Shown here: positions 27,496-35,715 of the stretch, piece by piece
Numbering within the stretch: position 1 is the first letter of the stretch
How the letters are laid out: each line of letters opens with the position of its first letter
Assembly (NCBI GenBank): GCA_026707545.1
Contig: JAPOWR010000006.1
Span: 24,001-86,926, forward strand
Source of the DNA: Acidobacteriota bacterium
Lineage (GTDB): Bacteria; Acidobacteriota; Thermoanaerobaculia; Multivoradales; Multivoraceae
DNA length: 62,926 nucleotides
Direction: 5' to 3'
Translations under genes and position numbers: made by a program
Notes under the pieces: model-generated
Told to the model about the DNA's origin: nothing
The model's database searches: none
What the model saw: the letters and a program-made list of their open reading frames with translations, nothing else

Positions 27496-27752
27496 GTCGA
27501 CCACTCTCCTTGGGCTTGGCCGTAGCGCTCGAAGCAGCCCCGGCCCTCCCGGCAATGTTCCTTCGACGCTACAACGCCGTCGGGTCCCAGACAGTTCATG
27601 CTGTGCGTGCACCAGACGAATCCGTCGTCGATCTCGTGCTGCGGATCGATATCCGCCCCAGGCTCCGACGGGGCAAGGGCCATGAACATCGTCTTCCAGC
27701 GCAGCCTTCGGCACAGTAGCGGGGCGTTGTTCGCAGCCAGTCGGTCAGCCAT
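27492..27752 (-). CDS. Small Cys-rich protein of unknown function in the molybdenum hydroxylase operon
   Basis: 86 residues from the ATG at 27750-27752, 4 bases after the stop of the FAD subunit gene and overlapping the next start as ATGA. It has one early Cys (PLLCRRLRWK) and a C-terminal cluster: FVWCTHSMNCLGPDG and KEHCREGRGCFERYG. The spacing C-x5-C-x14-C-x5-C is suggestive of a metal or Fe-S site but matches no motif I know. No signal peptide or membrane segment. Tight coupling on both sides argues that it is a real gene that works with the hydroxylase or the secreted DUF1326-like protein. Confidence 0.75.
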   Translation of the reverse strand: MADRLAANNAPLLCRRLRWKTMFMALAPSEPGADIDPQHEIDDGFVWCTHSMNCLGPDGVVASKEHCREGRGCFERYGQAQGEWST

Positions 27753-27756
27753 GACG

Positions 27757-28731
27757 TCAAGCCTCCATGCCGGCGGCGAGCCCAAGCGCCCGTCTGGTGG
27801 CCGTCCGGGCGAGCTGCACCTTGTATCGATTGCCGCTCATCGGCCGCGCACCGGAGGCGGCCTTCTCTGCCGCCTCTTCGATCCGTGCCGGCGTCAGTTC
27901 GCCGCCCGCCGCCACCTCGCCAGCGGCGACGGCGAGATAGGGGATCGGAGCGGCGTGGCCCAGGACGATCCGTGCCTGGTCCACCCGCGGCGCCACTCCG
28001 GTCAGCGACACGGCGGCCGTCATCAGCGGCCAGTCCAGCGACCGGCGCTGCCGGACTTCGTACACCGCGGTGCGGACGCCGCCGACCGCGGCCGTTATCT
28101 CGACCAAAAGCTCGCCGCGTCCGAGTGTGTTCTCGCGCTCGCCCTCGACCTGCGGCGCCCGGTAGAGCGCCTCGACCGGCACGCGCCGCTCGCCGTCCGG
28201 CCCCCTGACCGTTGCCTCGGCCCCGAGCGCAACCAGGAGCGGCGCGAGACTGGAGGGGCTGACGAAACGCGCATGGCCGTCCGGGAAGATCGCGTGGTAG
28301 CGGTTGTCGCCTTCCGTGACCATCGACCCGCCATCCTGTCCCAGGGCGAGCAGACCGTAGCCGCGGCGGTAGTACCAGCAGCGCGGGCGCTGTAGGAGAT
28401 CGCCGCCTACGGTGCCCATCGCTCGCAATTGAGCGCTGGCCACGCCGTCGATCGCGGTCACGAGGGCCGGCACGGCCTCGGTCGCTCCATCATGATCCCG
28501 CAGCTCCTGCAACGTCGTCATCGCTCCGATCCGGAGCTGGCCCCCAGAGACGTCGATACCGGAGAGGCCCTCCACACCGCGCAACGAAACGAGCCGCTCG
28601 ACCCGTTCGACATCGTCCTTGAGCAGGCTCAGGAGGTCCGTTCCGCCCGCGAGGACCTCGCTGCCCTCGACCTCCAGCAAACTGACCGCCTGTTCGATCG
28701 TCGTCGGCGCAGCGTAGCTGAAGGGTCGCAT
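27757..28731 (-). CDS. Molybdenum hydroxylase, FAD-binding subunit
   Basis: Electron-transfer subunit of a xanthine dehydrogenase/aldehyde oxidoreductase-type enzyme (CoxM/PaoB family). 324 residues from the ATG at 28729-28731. EVLAGGTDLLSLL is the FAD pyrophosphate loop, and SAQLRAMGTVGGDLLQRPRCWYYRRGY the second FAD region. Cys in QRPRCWYYR is common in the PaoB-like branch. HARFVSPSSLAPLLVALGA and a C-terminal CO_deh_flav_C domain follow. The start shares one base with the stop of the large subunit gene (TGATG). A longer frame to 29010 is antisense-type sequence inside that gene and is rejected. Confidence 0.92.
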   Translation of the reverse strand: MRPFSYAAPTTIEQAVSLLEVEGSEVLAGGTDLLSLLKDDVERVERLVSLRGVEGLSGIDVSGGQLRIGAMTTLQELRDHDGATEAVPALVTAIDGVASAQLRAMGTVGGDLLQRPRCWYYRRGYGLLALGQDGGSMVTEGDNRYHAIFPDGHARFVSPSSLAPLLVALGAEATVRGPDGERRVPVEALYRAPQVEGERENTLGRGELLVEITAAVGGVRTAVYEVRQRRSLDWPLMTAAVSLTGVAPRVDQARIVLGHAAPIPYLAVAAGEVAAGGELTPARIEEAAEKAASGARPMSGNRYKVQLARTATRRALGLAAGMEA

Positions 28732-30860
28732 CAGGCCGCCCCTCCGTCGCCTGCGAGTGCGTCCAGCACCCGGTCGGGCGTCAGCGGCAGGTAGGGCACA
28801 CGAACCCCGATCGCATTCGCCACCGCATTGCTGATCGCGGCGCCCGGCGAGATCACCGGCGGCTCGCCCAGGCCGATCACGCCCCGCTCGTCGTACGCGG
28901 GGCCGGTCATCATGTGGACTTCGAGCGATCCAACGTCCAAGAGGCCCGCCAGCTTGTAGAACTCCATGTCGGCGTTCAGCAGCCGACCGGTTACCGGATC
29001 CGGAATCCACTCCTCGAACAACGCGTAGCCGACCCCCATGATCAGACCGCCGTAGACCTGACTCTCCGCCAGACGACGATTGATGATCAGGCCGCAGTCC
29101 TGGACCGCGATCATCCGTTCCACCCGGACCACGCCGGTGTCCATGTCGACCTCTACCTCAGCGATCTGGACCCCGCCGACCCCGCTCGAGATCAATCGTC
29201 CGGGGCCTGGATTGCGCCCCCGCGCGCTGACCGGCGCACCGCCGATCTGCGCCGCCGCTTCGGGCCAGGACATGCCGCGCGAGGGTTCGCCCTCCACGAA
29301 CACGCGGCCTCCCGCCGCCTTCAACTCCTCAGGTTCCGCCTCGAGACGGGGCGCGACCCGCGCCAGAACCTCACGCAAGGCGTCCTGCGCCGCGCGCCGG
29401 GTCGAGGCGGATACACCGCCAACGGTCGAACTGCCGCCCGACGGACCCGACTGCGGGAACCGGTTATCGCCAAGCGATACGCGTACCTGGTGGAGTTCCA
29501 GGCCGAAGGTCTCCGCCAGCACTTGGGCAACGACGGTGCGCGTCCCGGTGCCAATGTCCTGGGACCCGATCCGGACCTCGACCGCACCATCCGGATGGAC
29601 GGTCACATCGCAATTGCTCGAGTGACCACGTCCGCCCCATGTGTGGATCGAAACGCCCAGGCCTCGCTGGAGAGCGCCGTCCCTGGATCGCTTCCGGGGC
29701 TGCCAGCGCTCCTTCCAGCCCGCCATCTCGGCGGCGATGCCAAGCTCCTCCCGGTACACGTCGGCCCGTCCCGTCAGATCCAGGTTTCGGTCGAGGAAAT
29801 CGATCGGGTCCAGATCCAGTTCGTTGGCCAGGTCGTCCAGGCTGGCCATCGTCAGGAAGCAGGCCTGCGGGTGGTTGGGCGCCCGCCAGGCCCGCGATCC
29901 GGCCAGATTGGTCGGCACCGACGTGTGGCGCAGGCGCCGGTTCGGCAGCCTGCTGAAGACGTACGGCAGCGGCGTCTGGCCCGTGCCGGGCAAACCGCCC
30001 GAACCCCAGGAGTCCGAGTCCCAGGCCACGAGCTTGCCCTGCTCGTCCGCCGCCACCCGAATGCGCGCAAAGGCCGAAGGCCGGCTGCCCGCGACCGACA
30101 CCTCCTGGTCCCGGTCCAGGAACAGCTTCACCGGCGCGCCGGCCTTGCGCGCCAACTCGGCGCCGACGATCCCCCAGCGGTCGGGCGAGAACTTGGAACC
30201 GAAGCCACCGCCCATGTACTCGGTTCGGATCCGCACCTGCGTCGCCGGGATGCCGAGTTCGGAGGCGAACTGGCCACCCAGGGTGGAGACCGCCTGGGTC
30301 GAGGCGTGGACCTCGAGTTCGTCGCCGTCCCATGCCGCGACCTGGCCGTGCGGTTCGAGGCACATGTGGGCCATCTGAGGCATCCCAAGCGTCTGCTCGA
30401 CGATGCGGTGGGCCGAGGCGAAGGCCGCGTCCGGGTCGCCGGCTGTTCGCTCGGAACCCGGCTGCGCAGCCGGCGCCCGATCACGATGTTCCTCCGTCAC
30501 GAAGTGGGGCAACACCTCGTACTCGACCTGGATCGCCCGCACAGCGTCGCGAGCCACGTCCTCGGTCTCCGCGGCGACCGCGGCCACCTCGTCGCCGGCC
30601 CACTGGATCTCGGAACCCTCCCCCTGGATCACGTGGACGACGCGCACGCCGGGCAGCGCCTCCGCCGCCGAGGTGTCAATGCCCAGGATGCGGGCGTGAG
30701 CGTGCGGACAGGTCAGGATCTTCGCGGCCAAAAGACCCGGCGGATTCTGGTCGGACGGGTACCTGGCGAACCCGGTCGACTTGACCGGACCGTCCAGGCG
30801 CGCCGGCCGGTGGCCGATCTGGCCCCTCCGATCGGCCTCGGGCCAGGAGTAGTCAGCCAA
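28731..30860 (-). CDS. Molybdenum hydroxylase, molybdopterin-binding large subunit
   Basis: Catalytic subunit holding the Mo cofactor. About 709 residues. GHRPARLDGPVKSTGFARY starts the first domain; EYMGGGFGSK, HTWGGRGHSS and GSQDIGTGTRTVV contact the cofactor; GLGEPPVISPG carries the catalytic Glu. There is no CODH-type AYRCSFR loop, so this is an aldehyde or aromatic/purine hydroxylase rather than a CO dehydrogenase. Start chosen: TTG at 30858-30860, with GGGAGG 8-9 bases upstream and overlapping the iron-sulfur subunit stop; a GTG at 30888-30890 is an alternative. No signal peptide: it would be exported bound to the Tat-carrying subunit. Substrate unknown. Confidence 0.92.
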   Translation of the reverse strand: MADYSWPEADRRGQIGHRPARLDGPVKSTGFARYPSDQNPPGLLAAKILTCPHAHARILGIDTSAAEALPGVRVVHVIQGEGSEIQWAGDEVAAVAAETEDVARDAVRAIQVEYEVLPHFVTEEHRDRAPAAQPGSERTAGDPDAAFASAHRIVEQTLGMPQMAHMCLEPHGQVAAWDGDELEVHASTQAVSTLGGQFASELGIPATQVRIRTEYMGGGFGSKFSPDRWGIVGAELARKAGAPVKLFLDRDQEVSVAGSRPSAFARIRVAADEQGKLVAWDSDSWGSGGLPGTGQTPLPYVFSRLPNRRLRHTSVPTNLAGSRAWRAPNHPQACFLTMASLDDLANELDLDPIDFLDRNLDLTGRADVYREELGIAAEMAGWKERWQPRKRSRDGALQRGLGVSIHTWGGRGHSSNCDVTVHPDGAVEVRIGSQDIGTGTRTVVAQVLAETFGLELHQVRVSLGDNRFPQSGPSGGSSTVGGVSASTRRAAQDALREVLARVAPRLEAEPEELKAAGGRVFVEGEPSRGMSWPEAAAQIGGAPVSARGRNPGPGRLISSGVGGVQIAEVEVDMDTGVVRVERMIAVQDCGLIINRRLAESQVYGGLIMGVGYALFEEWIPDPVTGRLLNADMEFYKLAGLLDVGSLEVHMMTGPAYDERGVIGLGEPPVISPGAAISNAVANAIGVRVPYLPLTPDRVLDALAGDGGAA

Positions 30861-31491
30861 CGCTGTCGCCTCCCGGTTCGCCCGGACCACCAACCACGGC
30901 GCGGATGCCCTTGTAGGTTCCGCAGCGACAGAAGTTGCCCCCCAGGCCGGCTTCGATGTCCTGCTCCGTCGGCGCCGGACTGCGCGCCAGAAGCGCCGCG
31001 GTGGCGACCACGAAGCCGGGCGTGCAGTAGCCGCACTGCTGCGCATCGTGGTCCACGAAGGCCTGCTGCACCTCGTGCATCGCGTCCGGTGAGCCCAGTC
31101 CCTCGACGGTCGTGATGCTCCGCCCCGCGGACTCGATCATCAGGCGGCAGCACGCGTAGACCGGACGGCCGTCCTCGAGTACCGTGCAGGCACCGCAGGT
31201 GCCGCGATCGCAGACTCTCTTCGGACCCGTCACATCGAGGCGGTCGCGCAGTCCGTCGAGCAGCGTGACCCGGGGCTCCACTTCGAGCCGGCGGAGGGCG
31301 CCGTTCACCTCGAGTTCGATCTCGACCGCGCCCGGGCCGACGGTCGGAACACCCTCCGCGTCGTTCGCCGCGACGGCAGCGGCCGCGTCTTCCGGCAGCA
31401 GGCTCGCCGCCAGGGCCCCCGCGGCGCCGCCCCGCAGAAACGACCGGCGAGAGAGTCCCGATCCCTTTGCGTCGTCGCTCACGCGCCTCAC
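30853..31491 (-). CDS. Molybdenum hydroxylase, [2Fe-2S] subunit with Tat signal
   Basis: 212 residues. SRRSFLRGG (14-22) is a twin-arginine export signal followed by an Ala-rich segment. Cys94, 99, 102 and 114/115 bind the plant-ferredoxin-type cluster; Cys153, 156, 188 and 190 (QCGYC...FCRCG) bind the second cluster. Together with the two following genes this is a periplasmic PaoABC-type hydroxylase, ordered Fe-S, Mo, FAD. The GTG at 31489-31491 is taken as start, but the GTG at 31480-31482 has the better ribosome site (GGTGAGG). It lies 35 bases after the site-2 protease gene. Confidence 0.93.
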   Translation of the reverse strand: MRRVSDDAKGSGLSRRSFLRGGAAGALAASLLPEDAAAAVAANDAEGVPTVGPGAVEIELEVNGALRRLEVEPRVTLLDGLRDRLDVTGPKRVCDRGTCGACTVLEDGRPVYACCRLMIESAGRSITTVEGLGSPDAMHEVQQAFVDHDAQQCGYCTPGFVVATAALLARSPAPTEQDIEAGLGGNFCRCGTYKGIRAVVGGPGEPGGDSVG

Positions 31492-31526
31492 CCCATCTGG
31501 TCGAGTGGAACCTTCAGCTTAGCAGT

Positions 31527-32651
31527 TCAGGACCCCACCGCGCCGGTGTCACGGTGCCTGAGTCGGTTGCACACTTCGACGAACTGGGACAGGCCGTCCG
31601 CGGTGAGCATTCCGCGTAGCTCGTGGTCACGGACCACCCAGAGAGCGCGCGCCGAACTCTGCAACTGCCGCAACACTTCCAGCAGGTCGCAGTCCTCGGT
31701 CACGGTGAGCGGTTCGCGGTTCATCAGTTCGAGCAGGGGCGTGTCGCCCGGGCATCGGGCCACGAGTTCGAGCAGGCGATCGCGGTCCACTTCGCCTGCT
31801 ACTCGTCCCCAGCCATCGACGACCGGAAACTGCCGCTGCGTGGTGGAAAGCAGCAGCCGCACCGCCCACTCGATCGTGTCCTGCGGCGCCAGCCGTTCGC
31901 AGCGGGTCATCATCGCCTCCCCCGCCCGCCGGCCCTCGAGGGCCTGCAGCGTCTTGACCAGCGAGGACTCGCGGGTCGCCCCCAGGAGCACGAAGAAGGC
32001 GGTCAGGAGAAGCAGCATGTTGAACATCAGCCCAAGCACCCACGGCACGAGAGCGGCCAACCCGAGCACTGCCGCCAGCGCCAACCCCAGCCGGGTCGCG
32101 ATCTTCGTCGCCCGCTCCTGACCCAGGAGGAAGGACAGGGCCGAGCGCAGGATGCGGCCGCCGTCGAGGGGAAACGCGGGCAGCAGATTGAGCGCAAACA
32201 GACACAGGTTGCCGAACAGCAGCCACTGCAGCGCGGAATGCAGATCGACGACGGCGCCGGCGCCCCAGGGCGGCAGCCCGGCCACCAGCAGGCCAAAGAA
32301 GAGCACCACCGCGAGGGCCAGGTTCACCAGCGGGCCGGCAGCCGCGATCGCCAACTCGGCCAGGCCCTGCGGATAGCCGTCCAGGCGAGCCACGCCTCCG
32401 ATCGGTGTCAGCACGATCTCGCGGGTCTCGATCCCGTACCGTCGAGCGGTCAGGGCGTGGCCCAGCTCGTGCAGGACCACGCTCGCCAGCAACCCCACGA
32501 CAACCAGGCCGAGCAGCACGGCGTTGCTCTCCAGGTTCGGCGCCAACACCGCCATCCAGACCAGGAGCAGGATGAAGGTGAAGTGGACCCGCACGCGGAT
32601 CCCGAACAGGTTCAGCATGGGGAAGGCGAGCCTGCCGACCAACGGTCTCAT
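31527..32651 (-). CDS. Site-2 protease family membrane metalloprotease with CBS domains
   Basis: Intramembrane zinc protease. 374 residues from the ATG at 32649-32651, preceded by GGAGG and overlapping the aminotransferase stop (ATGA). About six membrane segments; HELGHAL (near residue 97) gives the zinc ligands and NLLPAFPLDGGRIL the distal Asp. Residues about 240-374 hold two CBS domains (AGEAMMTRCERLAPQDT; LLELMNREPLTVTEDCD), which probably sense an adenine nucleotide or other ligand. Proteins of this SpoIVFB-like type cut membrane regulators; the target is unknown. The extension to 32756 is not conserved. Confidence 0.92.
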   Translation of the reverse strand: MRPLVGRLAFPMLNLFGIRVRVHFTFILLLVWMAVLAPNLESNAVLLGLVVVGLLASVVLHELGHALTARRYGIETREIVLTPIGGVARLDGYPQGLAELAIAAAGPLVNLALAVVLFFGLLVAGLPPWGAGAVVDLHSALQWLLFGNLCLFALNLLPAFPLDGGRILRSALSFLLGQERATKIATRLGLALAAVLGLAALVPWVLGLMFNMLLLLTAFFVLLGATRESSLVKTLQALEGRRAGEAMMTRCERLAPQDTIEWAVRLLLSTTQRQFPVVDGWGRVAGEVDRDRLLELVARCPGDTPLLELMNREPLTVTEDCDLLEVLRQLQSSARALWVVRDHELRGMLTADGLSQFVEVCNRLRHRDTGAVGS

Positions 32652-33820
32652 CCCGCCCGCCTCCTTCTCGCGCCCAGCAGCTCCGCCATCCGCTCCAGCC
32701 CAGTCGTCAGCATCCGGTCGCTGCAGGCATAGGAGAGGCGGATATGGCCTTCGCATCCGAACGCCGAACCGGGCGTCGTGGCCACGCCGGCCTCGTCCAG
32801 CAGGCGGCGACAGAACGCCGCCGAGTCGGGACAGCGCTCATCGAACCAGGCGCTCACGTCCGGGACCGCGTAGAAGGCGCCGGCCGGCGGCGGGCAGACG
32901 ACTCCCGGACTCCGGTCCAGCTCGGCCAAACCGCGCGCGCGGCGCCGCGCGCACGCCGCCACCAGGGCAGCCGCCTCGGGCGGCTCCTGCTCCAGGACCG
33001 CCTCGGCGCCGGCCATCGCGAATGAGGTCGCGTTCGAGGTCACGTGGCTCTGCACGGCGGCAGCCGCGGCAATCACCGAAGGGGCGCCAAGCAGGTAGCC
33101 GAGCCGCCAGCCGGTCATCGCGTAGGTCTTCGAGAACGAACCCACCAGAACGACCGTCTCCGGGTACCGGGCCGCCAGCGACGCGACGCTGGCGTACCGC
33201 TGGCCGTCGTAGATGAACCGCTCGTAGGTCTCGTCCGAGATCAGCAGGGCGCCGCGCTCGGCACAGGCGCGGGCGACGCGCTCCAGGTCCAGGACCCCGG
33301 CGACCGCACCGGTGGGGTTGCACGGCGAGTTGATGACCACGGCCCGCGTTCGCTCCGACATCGCATCGATCAGAGGCTGCGCCCGAATCGCGAAGCCGTC
33401 CGCGGCAGCCATCGGAACCGTGACGACCGTAGCGCCCGCGAGCCGCACCTGGGCCGGAATGCTGACCCAGGCCGGCGTCGGCACCACGACTTCGTCACCG
33501 GGCGACAGAAACGCCTGGGCCAGCTCGTACAGCGCCGCCTTGGCGCCCACCGTGACCAGCACGTTGGCCGCGCTCCAGGGCGCTCCCTCCTTGCCGTACC
33601 GGGCCGCCAGCCCCGCTCTCAGCTCGGGCGTGCCTTCCAGCACCGTATACTTCGTCCGGCCCTCATCCAGGGCCCGCCTCGCAGCCCTTACGGCTGTCTC
33701 CGGCGAGGGGAAGTCGGGCTCTCCGGCTCCCAGGTCGAAGACTTCGACCCCCTCGCGGCGCAGCTCGGCCACCCGCCGGGAGACAGCCATCGTCGCCGAC
33801 TCGCGCTCACCGGAAGGCAT
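32648..33820 (-). CDS. Class I/II PLP-dependent aminotransferase (AspB-like)
   Basis: 390 residues. Fold type I aminotransferase with LGAGEPDFPSP, NSPCNPTGAV, DETYERFIYDG and the PLP-Lys motif SFSKTYAMTGWRLGY; Arg in HIRLSYACSD binds the substrate carboxylate. It most resembles aspartate or broad-range amino acid aminotransferases; the exact substrate pair cannot be read. The N terminus is about ten residues shorter than usual. The ATG at 33818-33820 is the only start before an in-frame stop two codons upstream, and it shares two bases with the dsbD ATG on the opposite strand (CATG). A second ATG at 33788-33790 exists. Confidence 0.92.
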   Translation of the reverse strand: MPSGERESATMAVSRRVAELRREGVEVFDLGAGEPDFPSPETAVRAARRALDEGRTKYTVLEGTPELRAGLAARYGKEGAPWSAANVLVTVGAKAALYELAQAFLSPGDEVVVPTPAWVSIPAQVRLAGATVVTVPMAAADGFAIRAQPLIDAMSERTRAVVINSPCNPTGAVAGVLDLERVARACAERGALLISDETYERFIYDGQRYASVASLAARYPETVVLVGSFSKTYAMTGWRLGYLLGAPSVIAAAAAVQSHVTSNATSFAMAGAEAVLEQEPPEAAALVAACARRRARGLAELDRSPGVVCPPPAGAFYAVPDVSAWFDERCPDSAAFCRRLLDEAGVATTPGSAFGCEGHIRLSYACSDRMLTTGLERMAELLGARRRRAG

Positions 33821-35705
33821 GAATCAGGATCGTAACAGCAGATTGGGAGCCGGAGCGGCGGCCACTGTCGCCGCGCTTCTGTGCCTGGCAACGGCGGCCG
33901 GAGGTCAGTTCAGGACGCCGCAAATGGCTTCGCTCGAGGCGTTCGCCGACCGCACCTCCTACGCTCCCGGAGACTCGGTTCGCATCGCCGCGGTGATCAA
34001 CATCGAAGACGGCTGGCACATCCAGAGCCACACACCGACTTTCGACTACCTGATCGCCACCGAGATCGCCTTCGAGCTGCCCGCCGACTGGCCGCGGCCG
34101 GATGTCCGCTATCCCGACCACATCATGTGGCAGTTCGGGTTCTCGGAGGATCTGCTCGCGGTCTACGAGCACGAGGCGGTGATCCACGCGGGATTCGATC
34201 TGCCCACGGACGCGACAGCCGGTGTCGTCGACGTGTCGGCCGAGCTTCTCTACCAGGCCTGTGACGACATCCAGTGTCTGCCGCCCATCACGACCGAGGC
34301 AACCGTTTCGCTCGAGATCGGAGCCACCGGCGAGCCAACGGGCCATCCAGCCTTCGAAGCCGCGTCGGCCGCGCCCGGCGGCGGCTCCGGCGGTGGTCTC
34401 GGGCTGTTCGCAGCCCTGATTCCGGCACTGCTGGGCGGCCTGATCCTGAACGGCATGCCCTGCGTGCTGCCGATCGTCTCGCTCAAGCTCTTCGGGTTCG
34501 CTCAGGCGTCGGGAAGGCCCCGCCGGGAGATCGTGGGCGGCGCGCTGATGACGACCCTGGGCATCCTGGTCTCGTTCTGGGCGCTGGCCGGCGCAACGCT
34601 CCTCGCCCGCTCGGCCGGGCAGGCGGTGGGATGGGGCATCCAGTTCCAGAACCCCGTGTTCGTGACCTTCCTGGCCCTGGTGCTCACCCTGTTCAGCCTG
34701 AACGTCTGGGGCCTGTTCGAGATCAATCTGCCGCACGCACTCGCCAACCGGCTGGGCGGCCACACCCACTCGGCGCATGACGAACACTCGCACTCGCACT
34801 CCGCGCACGCCGCCAACCACCGGGCCGGCGGCGGCGGGGGCTACTCCGGGCACTTCTTCTCCGGCGTGTTCGCCACCCTGATGGCCACGCCCTGCTCGGC
34901 GCCCTTCCTGGGCACCGCGGTCGGCTTCGCGCTGAGCCAGCCCGCGACCACGATCGTCTTCGTGTTCACCGCGGTCGGCATCGGCCTCGCCATTCCTTAC
35001 CTGCTGCTGGCCGCCATGCCCCGAGCCACGCGGCTGCTGCCACGGCCCGGTGAGTGGATGGTGACGCTGCGAGGCGTCATGGGCTTTCTGATCGCCGGCA
35101 CGACGATCTGGCTGCTCTACGTGCTCGCGGCCCAGATGGACAGCGCCCGGCTCGCCTTTCTGGAGATCGGCCTGCTCACCCTGGCCCTCTTCATCTGGCT
35201 GCAGAGCCGCAGCCAGATGACGGCCCTGCGCGTCTTCGGTCGCGCCGGGGCGGTCACGGCGGCCGTCCTGGTGCTGCTGCTCGCGAACGGAGCGACCGCC
35301 CAGTCCCGCGGCCCCGGCGCCGCAAGCGGAGTGCAGGTCCTGGACTGGGTGCCGTGGGACCCGGTCCAGGCCGAGACGCTCGCCGCCGAGGGCCGGCTGG
35401 TCTTCGTCGACGTCACCGCGGACTGGTGCGCGACCTGCAAGGTGAACGAGCGGCTCGTGCTCGAGACCGACGAGACGGCCGAACTCTTCGAGCGCTACCA
35501 GGTGGTCGCGATGAAGGCCGACTGGACCAACCGGAACGACGACATCGCCCGCTACCTGGCGAGCTTCGGACGCTACGGCATTCCGTTCTACGCGCTGTAC
35601 CGACCGAACCAGGAGCCCCACGTGTTCAGCGAACTCCTGCGCGGCCGCCGCCTGGAAGAGGCGATCCGCGACTCGGTCGGCGAACCCGTCGGCGCGGGGT
35701 CCTAG
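33819..35705 (+). CDS. dsbD: Thiol:disulfide interchange protein DsbD
   Basis: Carries electrons across the inner membrane to periplasmic thiol proteins. 628 residues: signal peptide (1-29), periplasmic DsbD-alpha domain with Cys148 and Cys153 (YQACDDIQCLPP), eight-helix core with Cys214 (NGMPCVLPIVS) and Cys358 (ATPCSAPFLGT), and a C-terminal thioredoxin domain with Cys536/Cys539 (DWCATCK). All six redox cysteines are present. An unusual loop at 314-333 contains eight histidines in twenty residues, suggestive of metal binding. The start overlaps the divergent aminotransferase start, so its promoter must lie inside that gene. A longer frame to 33312 is antisense sequence. Confidence 0.94.
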   Translation: MNQDRNSRLGAGAAATVAALLCLATAAGGQFRTPQMASLEAFADRTSYAPGDSVRIAAVINIEDGWHIQSHTPTFDYLIATEIAFELPADWPRPDVRYPDHIMWQFGFSEDLLAVYEHEAVIHAGFDLPTDATAGVVDVSAELLYQACDDIQCLPPITTEATVSLEIGATGEPTGHPAFEAASAAPGGGSGGGLGLFAALIPALLGGLILNGMPCVLPIVSLKLFGFAQASGRPRREIVGGALMTTLGILVSFWALAGATLLARSAGQAVGWGIQFQNPVFVTFLALVLTLFSLNVWGLFEINLPHALANRLGGHTHSAHDEHSHSHSAHAANHRAGGGGGYSGHFFSGVFATLMATPCSAPFLGTAVGFALSQPATTIVFVFTAVGIGLAIPYLLLAAMPRATRLLPRPGEWMVTLRGVMGFLIAGTTIWLLYVLAAQMDSARLAFLEIGLLTLALFIWLQSRSQMTALRVFGRAGAVTAAVLVLLLANGATAQSRGPGAASGVQVLDWVPWDPVQAETLAAEGRLVFVDVTADWCATCKVNERLVLETDETAELFERYQVVAMKADWTNRNDDIARYLASFGRYGIPFYALYRPNQEPHVFSELLRGRRLEEAIRDSVGEPVGAGS

Positions 35706-35715
35706 CCAGGGGCGT

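Noticed and set aside
28914..31115. Plus-strand frame of 733 codons
   Set aside because: Antisense to the molybdenum hydroxylase large subunit; no recognisable domain.
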